Shown here piece by piece: positions 1-6,728 of a DNA stretch of 16,010 nt. The position numbers were made by a program, and so were the translations under genes. The notes below the pieces were generated by a model that saw only the letters and a program-made list of their open reading frames with translations, searched no databases and was not told the DNA's origin. Each line of letters begins with the position of its first letter. Positions within the stretch are counted from its first letter, which is position 1. The stretch is from contig JAEYRQ010000153.1 in the NCBI GenBank assembly GCA_023435545.1, forward strand, positions 1 through 16,010, in the 5' to 3' direction. The stretch is from Pseudomonadota bacterium (GTDB lineage Bacteria; Pseudomonadota; Alphaproteobacteria; Rhizobiales; Tepidamorphaceae).

Positions 1-78
1 GGCCGGCACGACGCAGGCAAGCGCCAGCAGGAAGACCAGCAGGCGCAGCAGCGAAGGAAAGGTCGGGAAACGGCTCAA
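1..78 (-). CDS. N-terminus of an exported or membrane protein, partial
   Basis: Read on the minus strand from a possible TTG codon (bases 78-76), 26 codons run off the left edge. They encode Met-Ser-Arg-Phe-Pro, then a Leu-rich hydrophobic stretch (LLRLLVFLLALACVVPA). This has the form of a Sec signal peptide or first membrane anchor: a basic N-region, a hydrophobic core and small residues at the end. No ATG or GTG lies in this frame close upstream, so TTG is the best local start. A nine-codon mini-ORF (ATG at 101, stop TGA at 77-75) ends on this TTG, sharing TTGA, which would allow translational coupling. Too little protein is visible to name a family. The gene is divergent from soxB and could share the control region at 80-297. 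The reading rests on amino-acid composition only. Confidence 0.4.
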   Translation of the reverse strand, partial: MSRFPTFPSLLRLLVFLLALACVVPA

Positions 79-171
79 CGGCGACGACTCGGGGACAGCA
101 TGGCGTTTCGGCGACCGCCATAGATAGAGGCAGCACCGGCGGCGGGCAAGCGCGGGCTGGATCGCGCCGAT

Positions 172-210
172 CAATCTGGTCGGCCAATCTGGTCGGCCAA
201 TCTGGTCGGT
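172..210. repeat. Three tandem 13-bp direct repeats upstream of soxB
   Basis: The unit CAATCTGGTCGGC occurs three times in direct succession at 172-184, 185-197 and 198-210. The first two copies are identical and the third differs only in its last base (T for C). The array sits in the divergent gap between the minus-strand gene at the left edge and soxB, about 90 bases upstream of the soxB start. Each junction creates TGGTCGGCCAA, which is one base off the TNGTNNNACNA pattern often bound by FCD-type GntR repressors. It may be a multi-site operator or only a local slippage duplication; the sequence cannot decide. Confidence 0.8.
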
Positions 211-234
211 CTGTCGAAAAGCGATGGCGAAATA

Positions 235-265
235 TTGGCTTTGGCCGTCCCGCCTGCTCTATAGT
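235..265 (+). promoter_or_regulatory. Weak candidate promoter for soxBDAG
   Basis: A TTGGCT element at 235-240 (4 of 6 matches to the sigma-70 -35 box) is followed after 19 bases by TATAGT at 260-265 (5 of 6 matches to the -10 box). This would start transcription near 272 and leave a leader of about 25 bases before the soxB ATG. The spacer is longer than the ideal 17, so the assignment is tentative. It lies just downstream of the tandem repeats at 172-210, a sensible position for regulation. Confidence 0.35.
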
Positions 266-297
266 CTGCCCACGCCTCGCAACGGAAACCCACGATC

Positions 298-1560
298 ATG
301 GCGGAATATTCGGCCTTCGCGCTGCTCCGGAACGCGCTGTCGGGAAACAAGGACTGGAAACCGGCCTGGCGCAAGCCCGAGCCGAAGGCATCCTACGACG
401 TCATCGTCATCGGCGGCGGCGGGCATGGTCTTTCCACCGCCTATTACCTCGCCAAGGAGCATGGCATCACCAATGTCGCGGTGCTGGAGAAAGGCTGGCT
501 CGGTTCCGGCAATGTCGGGCGCAACACCACGGCCGTGCGCTCCAACTACCTGCTGCCGCCCAACACCCGCTTCTACGAGCATTCGATGAAGCTGTGGGAG
601 AACCTGTCGCACGATCTCAACTACAATGTCATGTTCTCCCAGCGCGGCTGCCTCAATCTCGCGCATTCGCCGGCGCAGCTCGACGACTATGCTCGGCGCG
701 GCAACTCCATGCGCCATCAGGGCGTCGACGCCGAGCTGATGACGCCGGCCGAGATCAAACGCCTGATGCCGATGATCGACGTGTCCGACACGGCCCGTTT
801 CCCCGTCTATGGCGGCCTGATGCAGCCGCGCGCCGGCACCGCCCGCCACGATGCCGTCGCCTGGGGCTATGCACGCGGCGCCGACAGGCGCGGCGTCGAC
901 ATCGTCGAGAACTGCGAGGTGACGGGGTTCTTGCGTGACGGCACCGGCCGGATCGTCGGCGTCGAGACGACGCGCGGCAAGATCGGCGCGGCAAAGGTCG
1001 GCGTCGCGGTCGCCGGCTCGACCAGCGAGGTGATGCGCCGTGCCGGCATCGACCGCCTGCCGATCGAGAGCCACGTCCTGCAGGCCTTCGTGTCGGAACC
1101 GCTGAAGCCCGTGCTCGACACCGTCGTCACCTTCGGGGCCGGCCATCTCTACGTCTCCCAGTCCGACAAGGGTGGCCTCGTCTTCGGCGGCGACATCGAC
1201 GGCTACAATTCCTGGGCCCAGCGCGGCAACCTGCCGGTGGTGGAAGATGTCGCCGGCCTCCTGCTGACGATGTTCCCGTCCTACGGGCGGCTGCGGCTGC
1301 TCCGAAGCTGGGGCGGCATCATGGACATGTCGATGGACGGCAGCCCGATCATCACCAAGGGCCCGCTGCCGGGTCTCTATCTCAACTCCGGCTGGTGCTA
1401 CGGCGGCTTCAAGGCGACGCCCGGCTCCGGCTGGTGCTTCGCCTGGACCATCGCCAGGGACGAGCCGCATCCGCTCAACGCCGCCTTCACGCTGGAGCGA
1501 TTCCACGCCGGCGCGGTCATCGACGAGCGCGGCGCCGGGCCCGTGCCCTGGCATCACTGA
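298..1560 (+). CDS. soxB: Sarcosine oxidase beta subunit (SoxB), heterotetrameric type
   Basis: This is the catalytic flavoprotein subunit of cytoplasmic heterotetrameric sarcosine oxidase, which oxidises sarcosine with O2 to glycine and H2O2. The methyl carbon goes to tetrahydrofolate when that is present. The protein has 420 residues, close to the usual size (about 405-420). A FAD-binding Rossmann motif, GGGGHG, lies at residues 39-44, followed by the typical LEKGWLGSGN and GRNTTAVRSNYL segments. His184, in RHDAVAWGYAR, aligns with the Corynebacterium His173 that carries covalent FMN. The C-terminal GWCYGGFKATPGSG segment is also typical of the family. The N-terminal extension of about 30 residues before SYDVIVIGG is common in alphaproteobacterial SoxB. 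The ATG at 298 is the only sensible start. It heads the operon, and soxD follows after nine bases. No glyA lies directly upstream, unlike in many sox operons. Confidence 0.96.
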   Translation: MAEYSAFALLRNALSGNKDWKPAWRKPEPKASYDVIVIGGGGHGLSTAYYLAKEHGITNVAVLEKGWLGSGNVGRNTTAVRSNYLLPPNTRFYEHSMKLWENLSHDLNYNVMFSQRGCLNLAHSPAQLDDYARRGNSMRHQGVDAELMTPAEIKRLMPMIDVSDTARFPVYGGLMQPRAGTARHDAVAWGYARGADRRGVDIVENCEVTGFLRDGTGRIVGVETTRGKIGAAKVGVAVAGSTSEVMRRAGIDRLPIESHVLQAFVSEPLKPVLDTVVTFGAGHLYVSQSDKGGLVFGGDIDGYNSWAQRGNLPVVEDVAGLLLTMFPSYGRLRLLRSWGGIMDMSMDGSPIITKGPLPGLYLNSGWCYGGFKATPGSGWCFAWTIARDEPHPLNAAFTLERFHAGAVIDERGAGPVPWHH

Positions 1561-1569
1561 GGCCCCGCC

Positions 1570-1842
1570 ATGCGGATCAAATGCCCAGTTTGCGGAGAGC
1601 GTAGCGTCGCCGAGTTCGCCTATGGCGGCGATGCGACAGTCGCCCGGCCGCCGCTCGATGCCCCGGCCGAGGCCTGGAATACCTCCGTCTACGACCGCGA
1701 GAACCCGCGCGGCCCCCATGCGGAGTTCTGGCAGCACGTGTTCGGCTGCCGCTCCTGGCTGAAGGTCGAGCGCGACACGGCCACCCACGCGATCGGCTCC
1801 GTCACGCTCGTCGGCCGGTTCGCCGGCAAGGAGCCCGCATGA
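1570..1842 (+). CDS. soxD: Sarcosine oxidase delta subunit (SoxD)
   Basis: This is the small zinc-binding structural subunit of heterotetrameric sarcosine oxidase, 90 residues long and of normal family size. Cys5 and Cys8 (CPVCG) near the N-terminus, with His56 and Cys60 in the HVFGCRSWLKVERDT segment, match the zinc ligands known from the family. The EFWQHVFGCR block is diagnostic. The start ATG lies nine bases after the soxB stop, and GAGG overlapping that stop can serve as ribosome binding site. The stop codon overlaps the soxA start as ATGA at 1839-1842, which indicates translational coupling in the operon. The identification is firm from motif, size and context. Confidence 0.95.
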   Translation: MRIKCPVCGERSVAEFAYGGDATVARPPLDAPAEAWNTSVYDRENPRGPHAEFWQHVFGCRSWLKVERDTATHAIGSVTLVGRFAGKEPA

Positions 1843-4820
1843 CCGGTCACCGCCTCCCATCCGGTGGCACCGCGATCGACCGCGGCCAGCCGCTCGCCTT
1901 CACATTCGACGGCAAGGCGTTGCAGGGCTTTGCAGGCGATACGCTCGCCTCGGCGCTGCTTGCCTCCGGCACGCGGGTCGTCGGCCGCAGTTTCAAGTAC
2001 CACCGCCCGCGCGGCATCGTTGCCTCGGGCGTCGAGGAGCCGAACGCGCTGGTGACCATCGGCACCGGCGCCTTTGCCGAGCCCAATGTCCGGGCGACCG
2101 TCGCCGAACTGCACGACGGTCTCGTCGCCGCCAGCCAGAACCGCTGGCCGAGCCTCGACTTCGACCTGATGGCGGTGAACGGCCTCCTGTCGCCGATTTT
2201 CGGGGCGGGCTTCTACTATAAGACCTTCATGGGTCCGACGCGGGGCGCCTGGCACGTCTACGAGCGGTTCATCCGCCGCGCAGCCGGCATGGGCAAGGCG
2301 AGCGGGCTCGCCGATCCCGACCACTACGAGCGTGCCAACCTGTTTTGCGACGTGCTGGTGGTCGGCGGTGGCGCGGCTGGCTTGGCTGCTGCTCTTGCTG
2401 CCGCGCGCACCGGCGCACGGGTGGTGCTGGCGGACGAGGGGGCCGAGCCCGGCGGCTGGCTGTTCGCCGAAACCACCGCGATCAATGGGGGCGCGCCTGC
2501 CGACTGGGCGCGCGGAACGGTGCAGGCGCTCGCCGCCTTCCCGAACGTGCGCGTGATGCCGCGCACGACCGTCTGGGGTTATTATGACCAGAACCAGCTC
2601 GCTGCGCTGGAGCGGGTGACGGATCACCTGGCGGAGAAGCCGGCGCACCTGCCGCGCCATCGCCAGTGGACCATCCGGGCGAAGGAGGTGGTGCTCGCCA
2701 CCGGCGCCTTCGAGCAGCCGGTTCTGGTCGATGGCAACGACATCCCCGGCGTCATGCTGGCCGGCGCGGTCGCCCGCTATGCGGGAGCCTATGGTGTCGC
2801 CGCCGGTCGCAAGGTGGTGTTCTTCGGCGGCCATGACGGCATCTGGGCGACCGCGCTCGCTGCGGCTCGCGCCGGCGTCGGCATCGCCGCGATCGTCGAT
2901 CCGCGGCCGCAGCCGCCCGCAGCGCTTGCTGCAGCCTGCGAGGCCGCCGGAATCGCACTGCGCCCCGGCGCCTCCGTCGTCCGCGTCCACGGCGGCAAGT
3001 CGGTGACGTCGGTCGACCTCTCCGGACCTGATGGCAGGATCGAGCACATCGCGGCCGATGTCTGCGCCATGTCCTCCGGCTGGATGCCTGCCGTGCATCT
3101 GGCGAGCCAGGCGGGTTCGCGGCCCGTCTACGACGAGGAGCGCGGCATCTTCCTGCCGGGCACACCGCGCGAGCGCTGGAGGGCGGCCGGATCCTGCAAC
3201 GGGGCATTCGGCCTCAGCGCGGCGCTGATGAGCGGCGACGCGGCTGGACGTGAAGCGGCAACGGCGGCCGGGTTCGCGGCATCCCGGACCGAACCGCCGC
3301 AGGCGGCCGAAGAGCCGCAGCCCTCGCGGCCGATCCACCTGACCTCAACGCAGAGCCCGCGCGGCGTCAAGGCCAAGGTCTTCGTCGACCAGCAGCACGA
3401 CGTCACTGTGTCGGATGTCAGGCTCGCCCACCGCGAGGGGTTCCGCTCGGTCGAGCACCTGAAGCGATACACCACGCTCGGCATGGCGACCGACCAGGGC
3501 AAGACATCCAACGTCGCCGGCCTGTCGCTGATGGCCGACCTGCGTGGCCAGACTATCGCCGAGGTCGGGACCACCACCTTCCGCGCCCCCTATACGCCGG
3601 TGACGCTGGGCGCAATCGCCGGCACCGAAGCGGGGCACCACGTCCGGCCGGTGCGCCTGACGCCGATGCACGACTGGCACCTGGCGAACGGCGCGGAAAT
3701 GATGACCGCCGGCGCCTGGATGCGGCCGCGCGTTTACTACCGTCCCGGCGAGAGCCTGCGCGACGCCTATATCCGCGAGGCGCGGACGGTGCGCGAGAGC
3801 GTCGGCATCTGCGACGTCACAACGCTCGGCAAGATCGACGTGCAGGGGCCGGACGCACCCGAATTCCTGGACCGGGTCTACACCAACCTGTTCTCGACGC
3901 TCCCCGTCGGCAAGGCGCGCTACGGCCTGATGCTGCGCGACGACGGCATCCTGTTCGACGACGGAACCAGCTGGCGGCTGTCCGAGACGCGGTTCCTCAT
4001 GACCACGACGACCGCCAATGCCGGACCGGTGATGCAGCGCCTGGAGTTCCTGCTGGCGACGACCTGGCCGGACCTGCGCGTCAACCTGTCATCGGTGACG
4101 GACGCCTGGGCCGGGATCGCCGTCGCCGGACCGCAGGCCCGCGCCACGCTGGGGAAGCTCGCCGAGGGAATTGACGTCTCCGACGACGGACTGCCGCATC
4201 TGGGTGTCCGCGTGGGATCGGTCGCCGGCGTCCGGGCGATGGTCGCCCGCCTGTCGTTCTCGGGCGAGCGCGCCTACGAGGTCTACGTTCCCTGGCGCTT
4301 TGGCACCTTCGTCTGGGAAGCGCTGATCGGGGCGGGACAGGAATTCGGCATCGCGCCATACGGCCTCGAGGCTCTGGGAACGCTTCGCATCGAGAAGGGC
4401 CACGTCGCCGGCGCCGAACTGGATGGGCGCACGACCGCCGCCGATCTCGGCCTCGGCGGCATGCTGTCCAGAAAGAAGTCCTTCATCGGCAGGGCCATGG
4501 TCGATCGGCCCGGTCTGGTCGATCCGGACCGGCTGAAGCTCGTCGGTCTCGTCTCTGGGGACGGGCGTCCGATACGGATCGGCGCCCATATCGTGCGCGG
4601 AGCCGATCCGCAGCGCCCCGGACCGAGCATCGGCCATGTCACCTCCACGACCTACAGCCCGGCTCTGGACCGCAACATCGCGCTGGCCCTGGTTGAGAAC
4701 GGCCCCACCCTGCACGGCGTGATAGCCTTTGCCGCCGATCCGGTACGAAACTCCCACGGGCCGGTGGAGATCCGCGACCCGCACTTCTTCGATCCCGACG
4801 GGAGCCGGATGCATGGCTGA
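1839..4820 (+). CDS. soxA: Sarcosine oxidase alpha subunit (SoxA)
   Basis: This is the large subunit of heterotetrameric sarcosine oxidase: 993 residues, usual length about 965-1005. The N-terminal ~100 residues form the ferredoxin-like domain (RSFKYHRPRGI near residue 50) without iron-binding cysteines, as usual. A dinucleotide-binding motif, GGGAAG, lies at residues 176-181, and a second Rossmann-like segment (KVVFFGG) is near residue 325. The conserved KRYTTLGMATDQGKTSN block has D552-Q-G-K555. From about residue 610 (TPMHDWH) to the end is a glycine-cleavage T-protein-like folate-binding domain, which takes the methyl carbon to make 5,10-methylene-tetrahydrofolate. An internal channel is known to connect the active sites in this family. 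It overlaps soxD by four bases and soxG by eight. A Pro/Ala/Glu-rich linker near residues 480-500 separates the halves. Confidence 0.96.
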   Translation: MTGHRLPSGGTAIDRGQPLAFTFDGKALQGFAGDTLASALLASGTRVVGRSFKYHRPRGIVASGVEEPNALVTIGTGAFAEPNVRATVAELHDGLVAASQNRWPSLDFDLMAVNGLLSPIFGAGFYYKTFMGPTRGAWHVYERFIRRAAGMGKASGLADPDHYERANLFCDVLVVGGGAAGLAAALAAARTGARVVLADEGAEPGGWLFAETTAINGGAPADWARGTVQALAAFPNVRVMPRTTVWGYYDQNQLAALERVTDHLAEKPAHLPRHRQWTIRAKEVVLATGAFEQPVLVDGNDIPGVMLAGAVARYAGAYGVAAGRKVVFFGGHDGIWATALAAARAGVGIAAIVDPRPQPPAALAAACEAAGIALRPGASVVRVHGGKSVTSVDLSGPDGRIEHIAADVCAMSSGWMPAVHLASQAGSRPVYDEERGIFLPGTPRERWRAAGSCNGAFGLSAALMSGDAAGREAATAAGFAASRTEPPQAAEEPQPSRPIHLTSTQSPRGVKAKVFVDQQHDVTVSDVRLAHREGFRSVEHLKRYTTLGMATDQGKTSNVAGLSLMADLRGQTIAEVGTTTFRAPYTPVTLGAIAGTEAGHHVRPVRLTPMHDWHLANGAEMMTAGAWMRPRVYYRPGESLRDAYIREARTVRESVGICDVTTLGKIDVQGPDAPEFLDRVYTNLFSTLPVGKARYGLMLRDDGILFDDGTSWRLSETRFLMTTTTANAGPVMQRLEFLLATTWPDLRVNLSSVTDAWAGIAVAGPQARATLGKLAEGIDVSDDGLPHLGVRVGSVAGVRAMVARLSFSGERAYEVYVPWRFGTFVWEALIGAGQEFGIAPYGLEALGTLRIEKGHVAGAELDGRTTAADLGLGGMLSRKKSFIGRAMVDRPGLVDPDRLKLVGLVSGDGRPIRIGAHIVRGADPQRPGPSIGHVTSTTYSPALDRNIALALVENGPTLHGVIAFAADPVRNSHGPVEIRDPHFFDPDGSRMHG

Positions 4821-5400
4821 GGAACGGTACGCACTCGCCGAGCTGATGAGGCCCGGCCAGGAGGCTCCCGCCGCAGGCGGGATCGGCGTGACCCTGAGCG
4901 AGCGCCGCCCTGGCGCCGTAATCGAGATAGCAACCTGGACCGACGCCGCTCCGGAGCTTGCCGCAGCGATCGCGATTGCCGAACTGCCCGCGCCGGGTCG
5001 GGTCGCCGCCGCACCGGGACGGCTTGTGGCCTCTCTCGCGCCCGGCCGCTGGCTGGTCCTGGGCCAGGAGGCGGGCCTCGTCGGGCGCATGGAGGCCGTA
5101 CTGCCGGCGGAACGGGGTGCTGTAACCGACATCACCCACGCCCGCGCCGGACTGCGGCTGTCGGGAACCGCGGCGCAGCCCCTGCTCCAGAAGGGCCTGT
5201 CCTTCGACCTCGATCCGTCCGCGTTCGCCCCGATGTCCATCGCCCAGAGCGGCATCCACCACATGGGCGTGACGATGCTGAGACTCGATCAGGCGACCTT
5301 CGATCTGTTCGTGATGTCGAGCCTCGCCGTCTCGCTGTGGGATTGGGTGCGCGAGGCGGCAACCGAGTTCGGCTGGCGAATAGGTCCGCCGCAGGACTGA
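4813..5400 (+). CDS. soxG: Sarcosine oxidase gamma subunit (SoxG)
   Basis: This is the gamma subunit of sarcosine oxidase, 195 residues from the ATG at 4813 and close to the family's usual ~200. It is a GcvT/YgfZ-like fold subunit with a structural role. Recognisable features are RWLVLGQE, an ITHARAGLRLSG segment (compare the family's D-x-S-x-x-R-x-x-L-x-x-x-G), LLQKGLSFDLDPSAF, the HHMG motif, and a C-terminal SSLAVSLWDWVREAATEFGW. The frame is open further upstream, but the ATG at 4813 is preferred because the protein then begins MAEERYALAEL and overlaps the soxA stop by only eight bases, as in coupled sox operons. No purU or formyl-tetrahydrofolate gene follows, although many sox operons carry one. 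Confidence 0.93.
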   Translation: MAEERYALAELMRPGQEAPAAGGIGVTLSERRPGAVIEIATWTDAAPELAAAIAIAELPAPGRVAAAPGRLVASLAPGRWLVLGQEAGLVGRMEAVLPAERGAVTDITHARAGLRLSGTAAQPLLQKGLSFDLDPSAFAPMSIAQSGIHHMGVTMLRLDQATFDLFVMSSLAVSLWDWVREAATEFGWRIGPPQD

Positions 5401-5488
5401 TGCCGACGGCCTGTTTGCGGTAAGGTTGTGCCAACCGGCAGCGATCATACTGTCGGCCGCATGCCCATGGCCAAAGGGGGAGGGGAGG

Positions 5489-6655
5489 GTGATCCACTCC
5501 ACAGCCGCACGAGTCGCGGTGTTCTTATTCGCACTAGCTGCCGGCCTGCACTCGGCGGCGGCCGCGGGCGCGCAAGACGACAGGGATCCCCGCCTCGTCG
5601 CCGCGATGGCGCAGTTCCTGGGCCTGGAGGACGCGCCGCCCGGTGCGATCATCATCATCCGGCGCGGCAACGACGAGACCGTCTATGCGGCAGGCGCTGC
5701 GGCGCTGAAATGCGGACCGGGCCCCACAGGATGCGACGGAGTTCGCCCGCCTCGGGCTTCGGATCACATGCGGATCGCCAGTGTCTCCAAGGCCTTCTCG
5801 GGAGCCGCCGCACTGGCATTGATCGCGGAGAGGCGACTCGACCTGGACGATACCATCGGCGCGCTGCTGCCTGATCTGCCGCGCCGTTGGCACAGGGTCA
5901 CGGTGCGCCAGCTCCTGAACCATACCAGCGGCCTTCCCGACTACACCGGCAGTCGCGGCTTCGCGGAGTATCTGACCGCCTGGCCGACCGATCCGCCAAC
6001 ACCGCGCCAACTGCTGGACTTCGTTGCTCACGTCCCCCTGCAGTTCCGGCCGGGCAGCCGCTACCGCTACTCCAATTCCGACAACATCGCCGTGGGCCTG
6101 ATCGTGGAAGCGGTCACATCGCAGCCCTATCGCCGGGTGCTGCACAGCAGTGTTTTCCGGCCGCTGGGCCTCGACGGGACCGATCTCCGGCCGAATGTCC
6201 GTCTTCCGCGTCCCTACCTGCACGGCTATGCGAAGGAAGACGGCCTCTTCGTCGACGTCAGCGAAGAGGTCGCGTTCGGCGGATATGCCTGGGCCTCGGG
6301 CGGCATCGTCTCGACGCCATCTGACCTCGTCCGCTTCGCGGCGGCCTATGTGGGTGGCGAACTGTTCCGTGGGAAGGCGCGCGGACAACAGTACCGCTTC
6401 GTGCCCGGCGCGGAGTCGAGCCCGCCGGGTCCCGGCCGCAATGCCGCCGGGCTCGGCCTGTTCCGCTACCGAACGGGCTGCGGCACTGTTTTCGGCCACA
6501 CCGGATCGATCCTCGGCTACACCCAGTTCTTCGCGGCCACCCGCAGCGGGCAGGTGGCGATCACCGTGTCGGTGAACGGCCAGGCCGGCGAAGCACTGAT
6601 ACCCGCCCTGCGCCGCCTCCAGGAACTGGCTGTCTGCGTCGCTCTGGGGGGTTAG
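5489..6655 (+). CDS. Exported serine hydrolase, class C beta-lactamase / D,D-peptidase fold
   Basis: This predicted periplasmic serine hydrolase has 388 residues from a GTG at 5489. A purine-rich AGGGGGAGGGGAG run lies just upstream of the GTG. The product then begins with a clear signal peptide (basic start, FLFALAAGLHSAAAA, probable cleavage near residue 26). An in-frame ATG at 5426 would add 21 residues that spoil the signal, so it was not chosen. The catalytic SxxK is Ser98-Val-Ser-Lys101. The second motif is Tyr194-Ser-Asn196, and His337-Thr-Gly339 takes the place of KTG, as in many esterase, D-aminopeptidase and penicillin-binding-protein-like members. LLNHTSGLPDY is typical of the family. 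The substrate (peptidoglycan, an ester or a D-amino-acid peptide) cannot be told, and true beta-lactamase activity is unlikely to be assignable. It lies 88 bases after soxG on the same strand, with no strong terminator between. Confidence 0.85.
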   Translation: MIHSTAARVAVFLFALAAGLHSAAAAGAQDDRDPRLVAAMAQFLGLEDAPPGAIIIIRRGNDETVYAAGAAALKCGPGPTGCDGVRPPRASDHMRIASVSKAFSGAAALALIAERRLDLDDTIGALLPDLPRRWHRVTVRQLLNHTSGLPDYTGSRGFAEYLTAWPTDPPTPRQLLDFVAHVPLQFRPGSRYRYSNSDNIAVGLIVEAVTSQPYRRVLHSSVFRPLGLDGTDLRPNVRLPRPYLHGYAKEDGLFVDVSEEVAFGGYAWASGGIVSTPSDLVRFAAAYVGGELFRGKARGQQYRFVPGAESSPPGPGRNAAGLGLFRYRTGCGTVFGHTGSILGYTQFFAATRSGQVAITVSVNGQAGEALIPALRRLQELAVCVALGG

Positions 6656-6692
6656 CCCGGAGCGCCCGCACGTCGGTTGCGCCGGAGGCTGA

Positions 6693-6725
6693 GCCGGTCG
6701 GCACCGGCGTCGGATCCACCGACCG
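6693..6725. terminator. Possible hairpin between convergent genes
   Basis: Between the serine hydrolase stop (6655) and the end of the minus-strand amidohydrolase (6729) two alternative stems can form. One is GCCGGT/ACCGGC with a four-base loop (6693-6708). The other is CGGTCGG/CCGACCG with a 17-base loop (6695-6701 with 6719-6725). Neither is followed by a T-run on either strand. The convergent setting makes a shared terminator reasonable, but the evidence is weak in GC-rich DNA. Confidence 0.25.
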
Positions 6726-6728
6726 AGA

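Noticed and set aside
172..210. CRISPR array or plasmid iterons
   Set aside because: There are only three contiguous 13-bp units without spacers, no cas genes and no replication initiator.
259..1860. Long minus-strand open frame of 533 codons opposite soxB and soxD
   Set aside because: It is antisense to two clearly recognised genes. Its composition (Arg, Ala, Gly, Asp-rich, no domain) is what the complement of GC-rich codons gives.
1689..3338. Long minus-strand open frame of 549 codons opposite soxA
   Set aside because: It overlaps the well-supported SoxA coding region and shows no recognisable motif.
5435..5456. Seven-bp stem CCGGCAG/CTGTCGG after soxG as a terminator
   Set aside because: It contains a G-U pair and an eight-base loop, and no T-run follows, so it is not distinguishable from chance in this base composition.
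5489..6655. Antibiotic-resistance beta-lactamase
   Set aside because: The fold motifs are shared with many esterases and peptidases. HTG instead of KTG and the catabolic context give no support for beta-lactam hydrolysis.
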